From the NCBI RefSeq assembly GCF_009834365.1, contig NZ_CP041348.1:864501-928500 (forward strand): DNA of 64,000 nucleotides, written 5' to 3'. Shown here in pieces: positions 54,962 to 63,708 of the stretch. Position 1 is the first letter of the stretch, and the number at the start of each line of letters is the position of its first letter. This DNA is from Komagataeibacter xylinus (GTDB taxonomy: Bacteria; Pseudomonadota; Alphaproteobacteria; Acetobacterales; Acetobacteraceae). The notes beneath the pieces are model-generated. The model saw nothing but the letters and a program-made list of their open reading frames with translations, had not been told where the DNA came from and searched no databases. Position numbers and translations under genes: made by a program.

Positions 54962-56113
54962 TCACCCCCGGCATAACGGGGCGCCTGCGGGCATGGGCGC
55001 GGCCCTGCGCTGCCTTGCCGCCACGCGCTGGCGCTCCTTCACCCTTGCTACGGCCAGCAGCACATAGAAACCCGCCACGTTCACCACCACCTGCATCATC
55101 CACCCGGTGCCAAAACTGGTCAGCACCAGCCGCCCGTACAGGTCGATCAGTGTGCCCGCGGTGAAGATTTCAAGCGAGTGGCGGCCAAACAGCGCCATGA
55201 GCTGGCCCGGCCGCGTACTGGCCCACACCGTCGCGCGCGGCGAAGACTGCACGAGGTAGAACAGGGCCAGCACGTCAACCAGCCGCCATGGCGAGAGGAT
55301 CATCTTGTCAGGCAGCGCCATGACCACGGGCCGCAGGTCGACAAATCCCCAGTCCGTCCACGGAAAGGACTGCACGGCGGAAAACATCAGATAGAGCGCG
55401 CACAGGCCTGCAAACAGGCGCGAACGCGGCAGGCTGCCATCATGCCGGCCCGCAACCCGGGCCGCGCACACGCCCAGCACGAACAGGAACTGCCAGGCCA
55501 GCGGGTCGAAATACCAGCCATCGGGGTCGAGCCAGTTGGGAAAGTTCAGCCGCGGGTCGTAATTGACCCCCAGCCATACCGCCGCACTCAGCCCCAGCAC
55601 CACCGGCGTGCCCACCCCGCGCAGCAGGGCGTAGAGCGGGGCGAACCCCAGCAGCAGCACGATATAGAGCGGCAGGATGTTGAGGTTGCCCGGCAGCGCC
55701 ACGAGCGAGAGCACCCGCCAGACCGAATCCAGCCCGTGCGCCAGTTCCGGCTCCAGAAAATCAACCGGCACCGGCCAGAAATGCCGCCAGATGCGGATGG
55801 TCGCGATACACACCACCACCATCACGATCTGGAACACGTAAAGCTGCCAGCACCGCCGCCCGATGCGCCCCAGCACCTCGACCACCGGCTTTTTGGCAAA
55901 AGCCCGCCCATAGGCCAGCCATGAGGCATAGCCCGCCAGCAGCACGAACACCTCTGCCGCATCGGCAAAGCCGATATTGCGCATGGTAAAGCGGTTGAGC
56001 CAGTTCTGGGGAATATGGTCGATGCACATCATGAGGAGTGCCGCGCCCCGCAGGGCGTCGATACGGTGGTCGCGCCGGTGCGGGGCCTGCGCCCGCTCGC
56101 TGGAAATGCCCAT
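54962..56113 (-). CDS. opgC: OpgC-family membrane succinyl/acyltransferase
   Basis: This integral membrane protein of 383 residues has about ten spans and the signature RRDHRIDALRGAALLMMCIDHIPQNW at the start, characteristic of OpgC, which adds succinyl groups to osmoregulated periplasmic glucans. The ATG at 56113 has GGGAG just upstream; the GTG at 56137 does not. The partner genes opgG-opgH are 7 kb away on the same strand. Confidence 0.88.
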   Translation of the reverse strand: MGISSERAQAPHRRDHRIDALRGAALLMMCIDHIPQNWLNRFTMRNIGFADAAEVFVLLAGYASWLAYGRAFAKKPVVEVLGRIGRRCWQLYVFQIVMVVVCIATIRIWRHFWPVPVDFLEPELAHGLDSVWRVLSLVALPGNLNILPLYIVLLLGFAPLYALLRGVGTPVVLGLSAAVWLGVNYDPRLNFPNWLDPDGWYFDPLAWQFLFVLGVCAARVAGRHDGSLPRSRLFAGLCALYLMFSAVQSFPWTDWGFVDLRPVVMALPDKMILSPWRLVDVLALFYLVQSSPRATVWASTRPGQLMALFGRHSLEIFTAGTLIDLYGRLVLTSFGTGWMMQVVVNVAGFYVLLAVARVKERQRVAARQRRAAPMPAGAPLCRG

Positions 56114-56335
56114 GATGCTCCCTGCCTGCCTCAACACGATGCGCCCGGGCCATGCCCCGGTGCCGCCCGATGAGCGTAAAGCAGCAAATCGGATCGCAAA
56201 CCATTCTCATCATGGCAGGGATGCCCCGCAACACTGTCATGGCGCGCCGGTGGCCCCTGCGCACTGTTTCATGACTCGACCACCCTGCCCCACCCCTTCT
56301 ATACCCGCACGGGCGAGAAAGCAGGGAGCGCAACC

Positions 56336-57472
56336 ATGACCAGTCCCGACCGGGCAACCATAGAAACCGTGCTGCGACAGGTGTGCACGGACGATAAGGC
56401 CGCAAGCGTTGCGGAACTGGGCAGCCTTGATGCCTTCATGATGCGTGACGGCGTGCTCCATGTTGCCCTGGCGACCGACCGGGCGCGGGCCGAGCGCCTG
56501 CAACCCCTGTTGCCCGCACTCGAACGCGCCCTTGTTGGTGCGGTTCCCGGCAGCACGGGGGCCAGTGTCATCCTGACCGCGCACCGCCCTGCCCCCGCAC
56601 CTACCACGCCCGCACCCGCAGCGGGCGGCGGCCACCGTCCGCTCAACCTTGGCGGCGGCAAGGCGGGCAAGGCCCCCACCGGCCCGCTGCCCGCAGGGGT
56701 TGGCGTGGTCATTGCCGTGGCCTCGGGCAAAGGGGGGGTGGGCAAGTCCACCACGGCGGTCAACCTTGCCGTGGGGCTGGGGCTGGAAGGGCTGAAGGTG
56801 GGGCTGATGGATGCCGACGTGCATGGCCCCTCCCTGCCGCGCATGATGGGCGTGAACGGCCAGCCCGAAGTGCGCGATGGCCGCCTGATCCCGCCGCATA
56901 AATGGGGCATTTCCGCCATGTCGATCGGCATGCTGGTGGAAGAGGACAAGGCCATGATCTGGCGCGGGCCGATGGTGATGGGCGCCATAGGCCAGCTGCT
57001 GGGCGATGTGGAATGGGGCGCGCTTGACGTGCTGGTGGTGGACATGCCGCCCGGCACGGGTGATGCCCAGCTAACCTTGGCCCAGAAAACCGCCCTGGCC
57101 GGGGCCATTATCGTCTCGACCCCGCAGGATATCGCCCTGCTCGATGCCCGGCGCGGTGTGACCATGTTCGAGAAGATGAACGTGCCGGTTCTGGGTGTTG
57201 TGGAGAACATGTCCTATTTCTGCTGCCCCAACTGCAACCACCGCACCGAGTTGTTCGGCCATGGCGGGGCGCGGGCGGAAGCCGAAAAGATGGGCGTGCC
57301 CTTTCTGGGCGAGATCCCGCTGCTGGCCGATATCCGCGCCAGCGCCGATGAAGGTGCGCCCATCGTGATCGCGGCCCCTGACAGCCCGGCAGGGCAGGCC
57401 TATCGCGCGCTGGCCCATACGGTGGGCACGACGCTGCGCCGGGTGCTGGACAGGAAGAAGTCGGGTTCCTGA
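56336..57472 (+). CDS. Mrp/ApbC-type iron-sulfur cluster carrier ATPase
   Basis: This 378-residue protein has an N-terminal DUF59-like domain (about 1-85), an Ala/Pro/Gly-rich hinge and a MinD-like ATPase domain. The deviant Walker A GKGGVGKST lies at residues 131-139, and MDADVHGPSLPRMMG and VVDMPPGTGDAQLTL follow. YFCCPNCNHRTELFG contains the CxxC that holds a transferable 4Fe-4S cluster. It is divergent from opgC. Confidence 0.93.
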   Translation: MTSPDRATIETVLRQVCTDDKAASVAELGSLDAFMMRDGVLHVALATDRARAERLQPLLPALERALVGAVPGSTGASVILTAHRPAPAPTTPAPAAGGGHRPLNLGGGKAGKAPTGPLPAGVGVVIAVASGKGGVGKSTTAVNLAVGLGLEGLKVGLMDADVHGPSLPRMMGVNGQPEVRDGRLIPPHKWGISAMSIGMLVEEDKAMIWRGPMVMGAIGQLLGDVEWGALDVLVVDMPPGTGDAQLTLAQKTALAGAIIVSTPQDIALLDARRGVTMFEKMNVPVLGVVENMSYFCCPNCNHRTELFGHGGARAEAEKMGVPFLGEIPLLADIRASADEGAPIVIAAPDSPAGQAYRALAHTVGTTLRRVLDRKKSGS

Positions 57473-57481
57473 AAGCCTTGA

Positions 57482-57545
57482 TACCGCCTTTTTTAAAGGC
57501 GGTATTTTTTGAAGCTTTTTGAAAAAAGCTTCACCAAAAACTTTG
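57482..57545 (-). repeat. Double-hairpin repeat, copy I (short, reverse)
   Basis: ACCGCCTTTTTTAAAGGCGGT followed by GAAGCTTTTTGAAAAAAGCTTC and the outer arm CACCAAAAACTTTG. The left outer arm is missing but both hairpins can form. It lies ten bases after the Mrp stop, between Mrp and the converging DjlA-like gene. Confidence 0.85.
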
Positions 57546-57561
57546 ATTGGTTTTTAAAAAA

Positions 57562-57597
57562 CAGAAATTTTCTGGTTCTTTTTTATAAAAAAGAACC
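57562..57597. terminator. Two palindromes next to copy I
   Basis: CAGAAATTTTCTG (57562-57574) and GGTTCTTTTTTATAAAAAAGAACC (57574-57597) are two perfect palindromes sharing one base, just after the stop of the leftward DjlA-like gene. The second has long A and T runs and can terminate transcription in both directions. It is a different sequence from the interspersed repeat. Confidence 0.7.
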
Positions 57598-57612
57598 GTT
57601 TAACTACACAAA

Positions 57613-58428
57613 CTACAGCTTGCGATCCCGCTTGATCCGGTCCCACGCCGCATTGATCTGGGCAATCCGGGCCTCGCCCTGCGCGCGCATGGCCTCACTC
57701 GCCCCGCGCGCGGCCAGCACATCGGGGTGGTGCTCGCGCACGAGGCGGCGCCAGACCACGCGCACTTCGTCATTGCTCGCATCGCGTGAAATGCCCAGCA
57801 CCTCATAGGCATCGATTTCGCTCACGCCGGGGCGGGCACCGCCTTCGCTCGCGCGGTCCCATGCACCGGGGCTGAGGTTGAAGGCCTTGTGCACGCCGCG
57901 CAGAAAGGCTTCCTCCTGCATGTTGACCGGCCCGTCAGCACGGGCAATGACGAACAGCGCGGCCAGCGCCTCCTCCAGCATGTCGGTCTTGTTGGCAAAC
58001 GCGCGGCCCAACTCGGAGGCGAAAGCCCTGTAATCATCGGTGCGCTGGCGGGCGTTATCGAACAGGCGGCCCACTTCCTTCATGTTCTCGGGCGGGAGAT
58101 GGAAGCGGCGCTTGAAGGCGTCGATCTCGGCGCGGTTCACCGACCCGTCGCATTTGGCCACCTTGGCGGACAGGATGATGATGACCAGCCCGTATAACTG
58201 GTCGCGCTTGCCCATGGCCGCAGCCATCTTGGCCGCCATGAAGGTGGCCGCCCCGTTGGGGTCGGCATTGAGCCGCGGGCCCCAGCGATCGGTCCAGCCG
58301 CCTGCGGGGGTTTCCAGCAGTGAGCCGTTATCCGCTGCGTGCCCGAGCGCCGTGCCCACGACCGCGCCCATGGGGCCGCCAACCGCGAACCCCGCAACGC
58401 CACCAAAAATCTTGCCCCAGATTGCCAT
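57613..58428 (-). CDS. DjlA-like protein, TerB domain plus J domain
   Basis: This 271-residue protein has a short Gly-rich hydrophobic N-terminus (WGKIFGGVAGFAVGGPMGAVVG), a TerB-like helical domain (about 60-180, with AKVAKCDGSVNRAEI) and a C-terminal J domain (about 205-270) with the HPD motif in EHHPDVLA that stimulates DnaK ATPase. It resembles DjlA, a membrane-linked co-chaperone, and was probably acquired vertically. Confidence 0.87.
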   Translation of the reverse strand: MAIWGKIFGGVAGFAVGGPMGAVVGTALGHAADNGSLLETPAGGWTDRWGPRLNADPNGAATFMAAKMAAAMGKRDQLYGLVIIILSAKVAKCDGSVNRAEIDAFKRRFHLPPENMKEVGRLFDNARQRTDDYRAFASELGRAFANKTDMLEEALAALFVIARADGPVNMQEEAFLRGVHKAFNLSPGAWDRASEGGARPGVSEIDAYEVLGISRDASNDEVRVVWRRLVREHHPDVLAARGASEAMRAQGEARIAQINAAWDRIKRDRKL

Positions 58429-58455
58429 GCCCCGACGCTAGCACGGTTTGCCCGG

Positions 58456-58755
58456 TCAACCCAACTGATCTTGCCCGTCCGCACCCGCCATTTCGGGCAG
58501 GGCTGGCATCCATTCGCGCAATGCCTCCACCCGCAGGGCAGACGCCAGAGGCCGGTCTGGCGGGCGGGCGGCATCGACCTGCCCCACAAGGGCGGCAAGT
58601 GCCAGACCGCGTGCCTGGGCAATAAGGTGCAGCGCGTGCCAGAACTCCGGCTCCAGCGCCACGCTGGTGCGGTGGCCCGACAGGTTGAGGCTGCGCTTGT
58701 GCAGCATCCGGGCAGCCCGCTGGGCGGGCAGCGGCATGGCGGGCGGCTCGCTCAT
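58456..58755 (-). CDS. Ribbon-helix-helix protein linked to queG
   Basis: This 99-residue protein has a C-terminal region [28 protein letters not shown] in type (here [20 protein letters not shown]), typical of the RHH_4 family of small DNA-binding proteins. The ATG overlaps the queG stop (ATGA), so it is translated with the queuosine operon. No target is known. Confidence 0.75.
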   Translation of the reverse strand: MSEPPAMPLPAQRAARMLHKRSLNLSGHRTSVALEPEFWHALHLIAQARGLALAALVGQVDAARPPDRPLASALRVEALREWMPALPEMAGADGQDQLG

Positions 58756-59819
58756 GCAGGCAGCCGCAGCGTGGCCCATCGGGCGGCCTCTGCCACGACG
58801 GGATCAGGGTCATTGCACAGGCGGCTCACCACCGGGCGCAGGGCCGCCTGCCCGCTATTGCCAATGGCTACCGCCACATTGCGCACAAAGCGGTTGCGCC
58901 CGATGCGCTTGATGGGCGAGCCGGAAAAACGCGCCCGGAAGCCTGCATCATCCAGCCCGGCAAGTTCCACCAGCGCAGGGGCGTGCAGGTCATCACGCGC
59001 GGCGAGCTTCATGTGGCTGGTGGCCTGCGCGAATCGGTTCCACGGGCAGACGGCAAGGCAGTCATCGCAGCCATAGATGCGGTTGCCCATGGCGGGGCGC
59101 AGCTCAACGGGAATCGGGTCGCGGTTCTCGATGGTGAGATAGGAGATGCATCGCCGTGCATCCATTACGCCGGGTGCGGGAAAGGCATCGGTCGGGCAGG
59201 CCTCAAGGCAGCGGGTGCAACTGCCGCACCCGCCGCCCGAGGGGGCGGATTGCGGCAGGTCGAGCGTGGTGTAGACCTCGCCCAGAAACAGCCAGCTCCC
59301 GTGCTGCCGCGACACCAGCGAGGTATGCTTGCCCTGCCAGCCCAACCCCGCATTCTGCGCCAGCGGTTTTTCCATGACCGGGGCGGTATCGACAAACACC
59401 TTGACCTGCGTCTCGCTGCCTGCCCGCCTGCCCTCGTTCACCACAAACTGCGCCAGATGCTTGAGCATGCCCTTGACCACGTCATGGTAGTCGCGGTTGC
59501 GGGCATAGACCGAAATATTGCCCGCATCAGGCACCCGCGTGGTGGCCAGTGCATCGCCCTGTGGCGCGTAGTTCAGCCCCAGCGCGATCACGCTGCGCAC
59601 CTCGGGCCACAGGGTGGCGGGGTCGCCGCGCTGGGCCATGCGCTCGGCCATCCAGCCCATGCTGCCCGCAAATCCATTCTCCACAAAGGCGGCAAGGCGC
59701 GCGCGCGTCGCCTCATCGAGCCGGGCGGGCGCAAACCCCACGGCATCAAAACCCAGCGCGCGCGCGTGATCTGCAATGCGGACCGCAAGGCGGGCCGGAT
59801 CAGGCGACGCCTGTGCCAT
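58752..59819 (-). CDS. queG: Epoxyqueuosine reductase
   Basis: This 355-residue cobalamin- and iron-sulfur-dependent enzyme does the last step of queuosine synthesis. The two ferredoxin-like cluster motifs [16 protein letters not shown] and [13 protein letters not shown] are complete, and a short HEAT-like helix pair ends the protein ([24 protein letters not shown]). Its start directly abuts the tgt stop. Confidence 0.95.
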   Translation of the reverse strand: MAQASPDPARLAVRIADHARALGFDAVGFAPARLDEATRARLAAFVENGFAGSMGWMAERMAQRGDPATLWPEVRSVIALGLNYAPQGDALATTRVPDAGNISVYARNRDYHDVVKGMLKHLAQFVVNEGRRAGSETQVKVFVDTAPVMEKPLAQNAGLGWQGKHTSLVSRQHGSWLFLGEVYTTLDLPQSAPSGGGCGSCTRCLEACPTDAFPAPGVMDARRCISYLTIENRDPIPVELRPAMGNRIYGCDDCLAVCPWNRFAQATSHMKLAARDDLHAPALVELAGLDDAGFRARFSGSPIKRIGRNRFVRNVAVAIGNSGQAALRPVVSRLCNDPDPVVAEAARWATLRLPA

Positions 59820-60979
59820 CAGGCCACGGGTGGGATGTCGGGAAAGGGCATTTCATCCCCACTCCAGTCATCCATTGCCCATTGCGCCCGCAGGTGGGCG
59901 GCATGGGCTTCGAACGTGCCATCGACAATGGCCGCCCGCATGCCGCGCATGAGCCGCTGGTAATAGGCGATGTTGTGCCATGTCAGCAGCATCGGGCCGA
60001 GCATCTCGTTGGCGCGGAACAGATGGTGCAGGTAGGCGCGGCTGTGGCGCGAACAGGCCAGGCAGTCGCAATGCGGCGAGATGGGCCGCGAATCGCTGGC
60101 ATGCCGCGCGTTGCGGATATTGAGCGTGCCGCGCTCGGTGTAGGCGCGCGCCGTGCGCCCCGCCCGCGTGGGCATGACGCAGTCGAACATGTCCACCCCG
60201 CGCTCCACGGCACCAAGCAGGTCATCGGGTGTGCCAACGCCCATCAGGTAGCGCGGGCTGCCATCGGGGATGAGCGGCACGGTGGCCTCAAGGGTAGAGA
60301 ACATCAGTTCCTGCCCCTCGCCCACCGCAAGGCCACCAATGGCGTAGCCCTCGAAGCCGATGCCGGTCAGCGCCTTTACGCTCTCGGCGCGCAGTTCCGG
60401 CTCGGTGCCGCCCTGGATGATGCCATACTGCGCGTAACCCGGCCGCTGCACGAACGCCTCGCGGCACCGCTGCGCCCAGCGCATCGACATGCGCATGGAC
60501 TGGGCAATGACCTCCGGCGCTGCAGGCAGGGCGGGACATTCGTCAAAGCACATGCTGATGGTGGCATCGAGCGCATGCTGGATGTCGGTCGAACGCTCGG
60601 GCGTGAGGCGATGCTTGGAGCCATCGATATGCGAGCGGAAGGTTACGCCATCGGGGTCGAGCTTGCGCAGCGGGCCGAGCGACATGACCTGAAACCCACC
60701 CGAATCGGTCAGGATCGGCCCCGGCCAGTCCATGAACCGATGCAGTCCGCCAAGCTGGCGCACCCGCTCGGCGCCGGGGCGGAGCATGAGGTGATAGGTA
60801 TTGCCCAGCACGATGCCTGCCCCCGTCGAGCGCACGCTGTCCATCGTCATGGCCTTGACCGTGCCCACCGTGCCCACGGGCATGAAGGTGGGGGTGGCAA
60901 CCGTGCCATGCGCGGTATCGAGCCAGCCCGCCCGGGCGTGGCCGCAGCGCGCTTCGGGCCGCCAGTTGAAGGTGGTCAT
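59819..60979 (-). CDS. tgt: tRNA-guanine transglycosylase
   Basis: This 386-residue TIM-barrel enzyme swaps guanine 34 for preQ1. Key parts are [15 protein letters not shown] with an active-site Asp, the nucleophile region [20 protein letters not shown], and the zinc site [18 protein letters not shown] with its cysteines and His. It overlaps the queA end by four bases. Confidence 0.97.
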   Translation of the reverse strand: MTTFNWRPEARCGHARAGWLDTAHGTVATPTFMPVGTVGTVKAMTMDSVRSTGAGIVLGNTYHLMLRPGAERVRQLGGLHRFMDWPGPILTDSGGFQVMSLGPLRKLDPDGVTFRSHIDGSKHRLTPERSTDIQHALDATISMCFDECPALPAAPEVIAQSMRMSMRWAQRCREAFVQRPGYAQYGIIQGGTEPELRAESVKALTGIGFEGYAIGGLAVGEGQELMFSTLEATVPLIPDGSPRYLMGVGTPDDLLGAVERGVDMFDCVMPTRAGRTARAYTERGTLNIRNARHASDSRPISPHCDCLACSRHSRAYLHHLFRANEMLGPMLLTWHNIAYYQRLMRGMRAAIVDGTFEAHAAHLRAQWAMDDWSGDEMPFPDIPPVA

Positions 60980-62034
60980 GGCAGGTCTCCCTCGGTGCGG
61001 TGCAGCAGGCAGGCATCGCCATAGGAATAGAAGCGGTAGCCGCTGGCAATGGCATGGGCATAGGCCGCCTGCATGCGATGGTAGCCGCCAAAGGCGCAGA
61101 CCAGCATGAACAGGGTCGAGCGCGGCAGGTGAAAATTGGTCAGCAGCATGTCCACCGCGCGGAAGCGGTAGCCGGGTTTGATGAAGATGGCCGTCTCGCC
61201 ATGAAAGGGGTGAACGATGCCGTTTTCATCCGTCGCACTTTCAAGCAGGCGCAGCGAGGTGGTGCCCACAGCCACGATCCGGCCGCCTGCCGCGCGCGCG
61301 GCATTGATGCGCCGGGCCGCATGCGGCGAGATGGTGCCACGCTCGGCATGCATGCGGTGGGCGGAAATCTGGTCACTGCGCATGGGCAGGAAGGTGCCCG
61401 CGCCCACATGCAGGGTCAGTGTCTGGCGGATGACGCCTGCCTTATCGAGGGCGGCCAGCAGCTCCGGCGTAAAGTGCAGCCCCGCCGTGGGGGCGGCCAC
61501 CGCACCCCGGTGCTGGGCGAATATGGTGCTGTAGTCCTTGCGGTCTTCCTCGGTCGGGCCATCGGGGCGGGCGATATAGGGCGGCAGGGCCAGCTTTCCT
61601 GCATCATGCAGGAACTGGTCGAACGCTGCCCCTTCGGCGCTGAAGCGCAGGGTTACATCACCTGCATCGCCCCGGCTGATGACCTCCGCCGTGACAGGAC
61701 TGCGCCCGAAGGTAAGCGTATCACCCGGCCGCAGGCGGCGGGCATTGCGGGCGAGCACATGCCATGAACCATCGGGCAGGATGCGGTCGAGTGTAATGCC
61801 GATCTTCGCCTCGCCGCGCATGGCGGCAAGCTGGGCGGGGATCACCGCCGTGTCATTGGCGACCAGAATGTCGCCCGCCCGCAGGCAGCCCGGCAGGTCG
61901 CGCACGTGGCGGTCAATGAAGGGGCCTTGCCCGGGCACATCGAGCAGGCGCGCGCTGTCACGCGGGCGGGCCGGGTGATCGGCAATGCTCGTGGGCGGGA
62001 GGGTGAAGTCGAAATCAGAAACCAGATCCGTCAT
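60976..62034 (-). CDS. queA: S-adenosylmethionine:tRNA ribosyltransferase-isomerase
   Basis: This QueA of 352 residues adds the epoxy-cyclopentane ring to preQ1 in tRNA. It shows [67 protein letters not shown] and [18 protein letters not shown], all typical. The ATG at 62034 follows AAAGGGTGCC; an earlier in-frame extension runs into a repeat copy and is rejected. It heads the queA-tgt-queG-RHH operon. Confidence 0.95.
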   Translation of the reverse strand: MTDLVSDFDFTLPPTSIADHPARPRDSARLLDVPGQGPFIDRHVRDLPGCLRAGDILVANDTAVIPAQLAAMRGEAKIGITLDRILPDGSWHVLARNARRLRPGDTLTFGRSPVTAEVISRGDAGDVTLRFSAEGAAFDQFLHDAGKLALPPYIARPDGPTEEDRKDYSTIFAQHRGAVAAPTAGLHFTPELLAALDKAGVIRQTLTLHVGAGTFLPMRSDQISAHRMHAERGTISPHAARRINAARAAGGRIVAVGTTSLRLLESATDENGIVHPFHGETAIFIKPGYRFRAVDMLLTNFHLPRSTLFMLVCAFGGYHRMQAAYAHAIASGYRFYSYGDACLLHRTEGDLP

Positions 62035-62141
62035 GCGGCACCCTTTACGGAATCCGCACCCCGGTTGCCAGTACGAACTCTCATCGCCCGCGTAAAGAAG
62101 CTGCTGGAAAAGCCTGCCCACTGCATGTGCTGCAAATCATG

Positions 62142-62226
62142 CAAAAGTTTTTGGCGAAGCTTTTTTTCAAAAAGCTTCGAAGAACGCCGCCTTTCTGAAA
62201 TAAAGGTGGCACCCAGAAACTTTTAT
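62142..62226 (+). repeat. Double-hairpin repeat, copy J (forward)
   Basis: This full-length copy has AAAAGTTTTTGGCGAAGC with arms AAAAAGCTTC, and a second hairpin with two substitutions (GCCGCCTTTCTGAAATAAAGGTGGC). The closing arm is CCCAGAAACTTTTAT. Unlike the other full copies it sits between divergent genes, upstream of both queA and the small ORF. Confidence 0.88.
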
Positions 62227-62377
62227 TCCTTTTTCCACTAGGCTTCCTGCGCCTGCTGCATGGCGGCGTTGGACAGACGCAGCCGGGAAAGCCACAATGC
62301 GGCAGCGATTCCCATACGGGAATGTTCCCCGCCTGCACCCGGCGCGCCGGATGCCGCGCAATTTATGGAGTTAGCCC

Positions 62378-62605
62378 ATGTCCTACGCCGCCCTTGATGC
62401 CGTCCGTATTGCCCGCGCCTGCAAGACTGCACTGCATGTGCTCGAAACGGTGGAAGAAAAGGACCGCAGCGAGGCCCACCAGCGCAAGACCATCATGATC
62501 CAGCGCATCGAGGCCCTGGCCCGCGCCGCCGCCGAGAGCAAGAACAACGACCAGGTCATTACCCTGACCTCGGAAGAATTCTGGCTGATCAGCCAGAACT
62601 GGTAA
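62378..62605 (+). CDS. Small helical protein, function unknown
   Basis: This 75-residue protein has one long helix (DAVRIARACKTALHVLETVEEKDRSEAHQRKTIMIQRIEALARAAAE) and a short hydrophobic C-terminus. GGAG lies nine bases upstream of the ATG, which supports expression. No family is recognised; codon use is ordinary for the window. Confidence 0.6.
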   Translation: MSYAALDAVRIARACKTALHVLETVEEKDRSEAHQRKTIMIQRIEALARAAAESKNNDQVITLTSEEFWLISQNW

Positions 62606-62668
62606 TTCCAGGCGCCATTACCCTCCCCCTATTCGCGCCAACCCCGGCACGAAAAGCAGGAAACCCAC

Positions 62669-63163
62669 ATGACGTTTACACTGACCAGCCGCTCCTTCAA
62701 CGATGGCGACCGCCTGCCTGAAGCGCAGGTGTTTGAAGGCATGGGCTATTGCGGCGGCAACATCTCGCCGCCGCTGGCATGGCAGGACCCGCCTGCGGGC
62801 ACCAAGAGCTTTGCCATCACCATGTACGACCCCGATGCGCCCACCGGCTCGGGCTGGTGGCACTGGGTTGTCATCAACATCCCTGCCGAGGTCACCTCGC
62901 TGCCCGCAGGCGCTGGTTCGGGCGACAACAACCTGCCCGAACATGCCGAGATGACGCGCACCGACTTTGGTGGCAACGTATATGGCGGTGCAGCGCCCCC
63001 GCCCGGGCCGGAGCATCGCTACATCTTCACCATCCACGCGCTTGATATCGCGCAGATCGAACTGCCGAGCGATGCCTCGGGCGCCATGGTGGGGTTTGTG
63101 ATCAACCAGCATAGCCTGGGCTCGGCCAAGCTTACGGCCGTGTATGGCAAGAAGCCGAAATAA
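62669..63163 (+). CDS. YbhB/YbcL-type Raf-kinase-inhibitor-like (PEBP) protein
   Basis: This 164-residue PEBP-fold protein has the DPDAPTGSGWWHWVVINIP signature and the second conserved motif GPEHRYIFTIHALD. Bacterial members bind anionic ligands or inhibit proteases; the function here is not known. It ends in contact with repeat copy K. Confidence 0.9.
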   Translation: MTFTLTSRSFNDGDRLPEAQVFEGMGYCGGNISPPLAWQDPPAGTKSFAITMYDPDAPTGSGWWHWVVINIPAEVTSLPAGAGSGDNNLPEHAEMTRTDFGGNVYGGAAPPPGPEHRYIFTIHALDIAQIELPSDASGAMVGFVINQHSLGSAKLTAVYGKKPK

Positions 63164-63246
63164 GAGAAGTTTTTGGTGAAGCATTTTTCAAAAAGCTTCG
63201 AAAAATGCCGCCTTTTTGAAAAAAGGCGGCACTCAAAAACTTTTAT
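63163..63246 (+). repeat. Double-hairpin repeat, copy K (forward)
   Basis: This full-length copy reads GAAGTTTTTGGTGAAGCATTTTTCAAAAAGCTTC, then TGCCGCCTTTTTGAAAAAAGGCGGCA and closing arm CTCAAAAACTTTTAT. It overlaps the last base of the PEBP stop codon and ends six bases before the stop of the converging VOC gene. Confidence 0.9.
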
Positions 63247-63252
63247 CCGTTA

Positions 63253-63645
63253 CTACCCCTGATATGAGGCAATCTCGATCAGGTTGCCATCAGGGTCATG
63301 GCAGTAGACCGAGGTCACCGGCCCGAGCGCGCCAAGGCGGGCTACCGGCCCCTCGGTCACGCGCACGCCGCATTTTTCCAGGTGTTCAATCACATCCACG
63401 CTGTTGAGCGCGGTGGTGAAGCACAGGTCATTGGTGCCGGGCAGCGCATCTTCCGCCGTGACCCACCCTTCGGCCCCGTGGGGGCGGAGGTTGATCTTCT
63501 GGCCGCCGAATTTCAGCGCCGTGCGGTTGTTGCGCCCATATTCCTCGCGCTCCATGCCCAGCACGCGCTGGTACCACGAGGCCGAGACCTCAAGGTCCCG
63601 CACACTCACCACAAGGTGGTCAAGACGATCGACGGTAAAACGCAT
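63253..63645 (-). CDS. VOC-family (glyoxalase-like) protein
   Basis: This 130-residue vicinal-oxygen-chelate protein has the two beta-alpha-beta modules DRLDHLVVSVRDLEVSASWYQRVLGME and SVYCHDPDGNLIEIAS. The metal ligands (His in LDHLVV, His or Glu later, Glu in NLIEIAS) are consistent with an active enzyme, such as a fosfomycin-resistance-like or lyase-type member. Function is not determined. Confidence 0.85.
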   Translation of the reverse strand: MRFTVDRLDHLVVSVRDLEVSASWYQRVLGMEREEYGRNNRTALKFGGQKINLRPHGAEGWVTAEDALPGTNDLCFTTALNSVDVIEHLEKCGVRVTEGPVARLGALGPVTSVYCHDPDGNLIEIASYQG

Positions 63646-63708
63646 GGCGCTCCCTAACCTTCGGTTGTCCGGCCCGACGGGCAGGCCGGACGCCCCATCG
63701 GGTGACGT

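Noticed and set aside
62035..62141. N-terminal extension of QueA and a preQ1 riboswitch upstream of queA
   Set aside because: The extension lacks family similarity and runs toward the repeat copy; no preQ1 aptamer sequence can be seen in the short leader.
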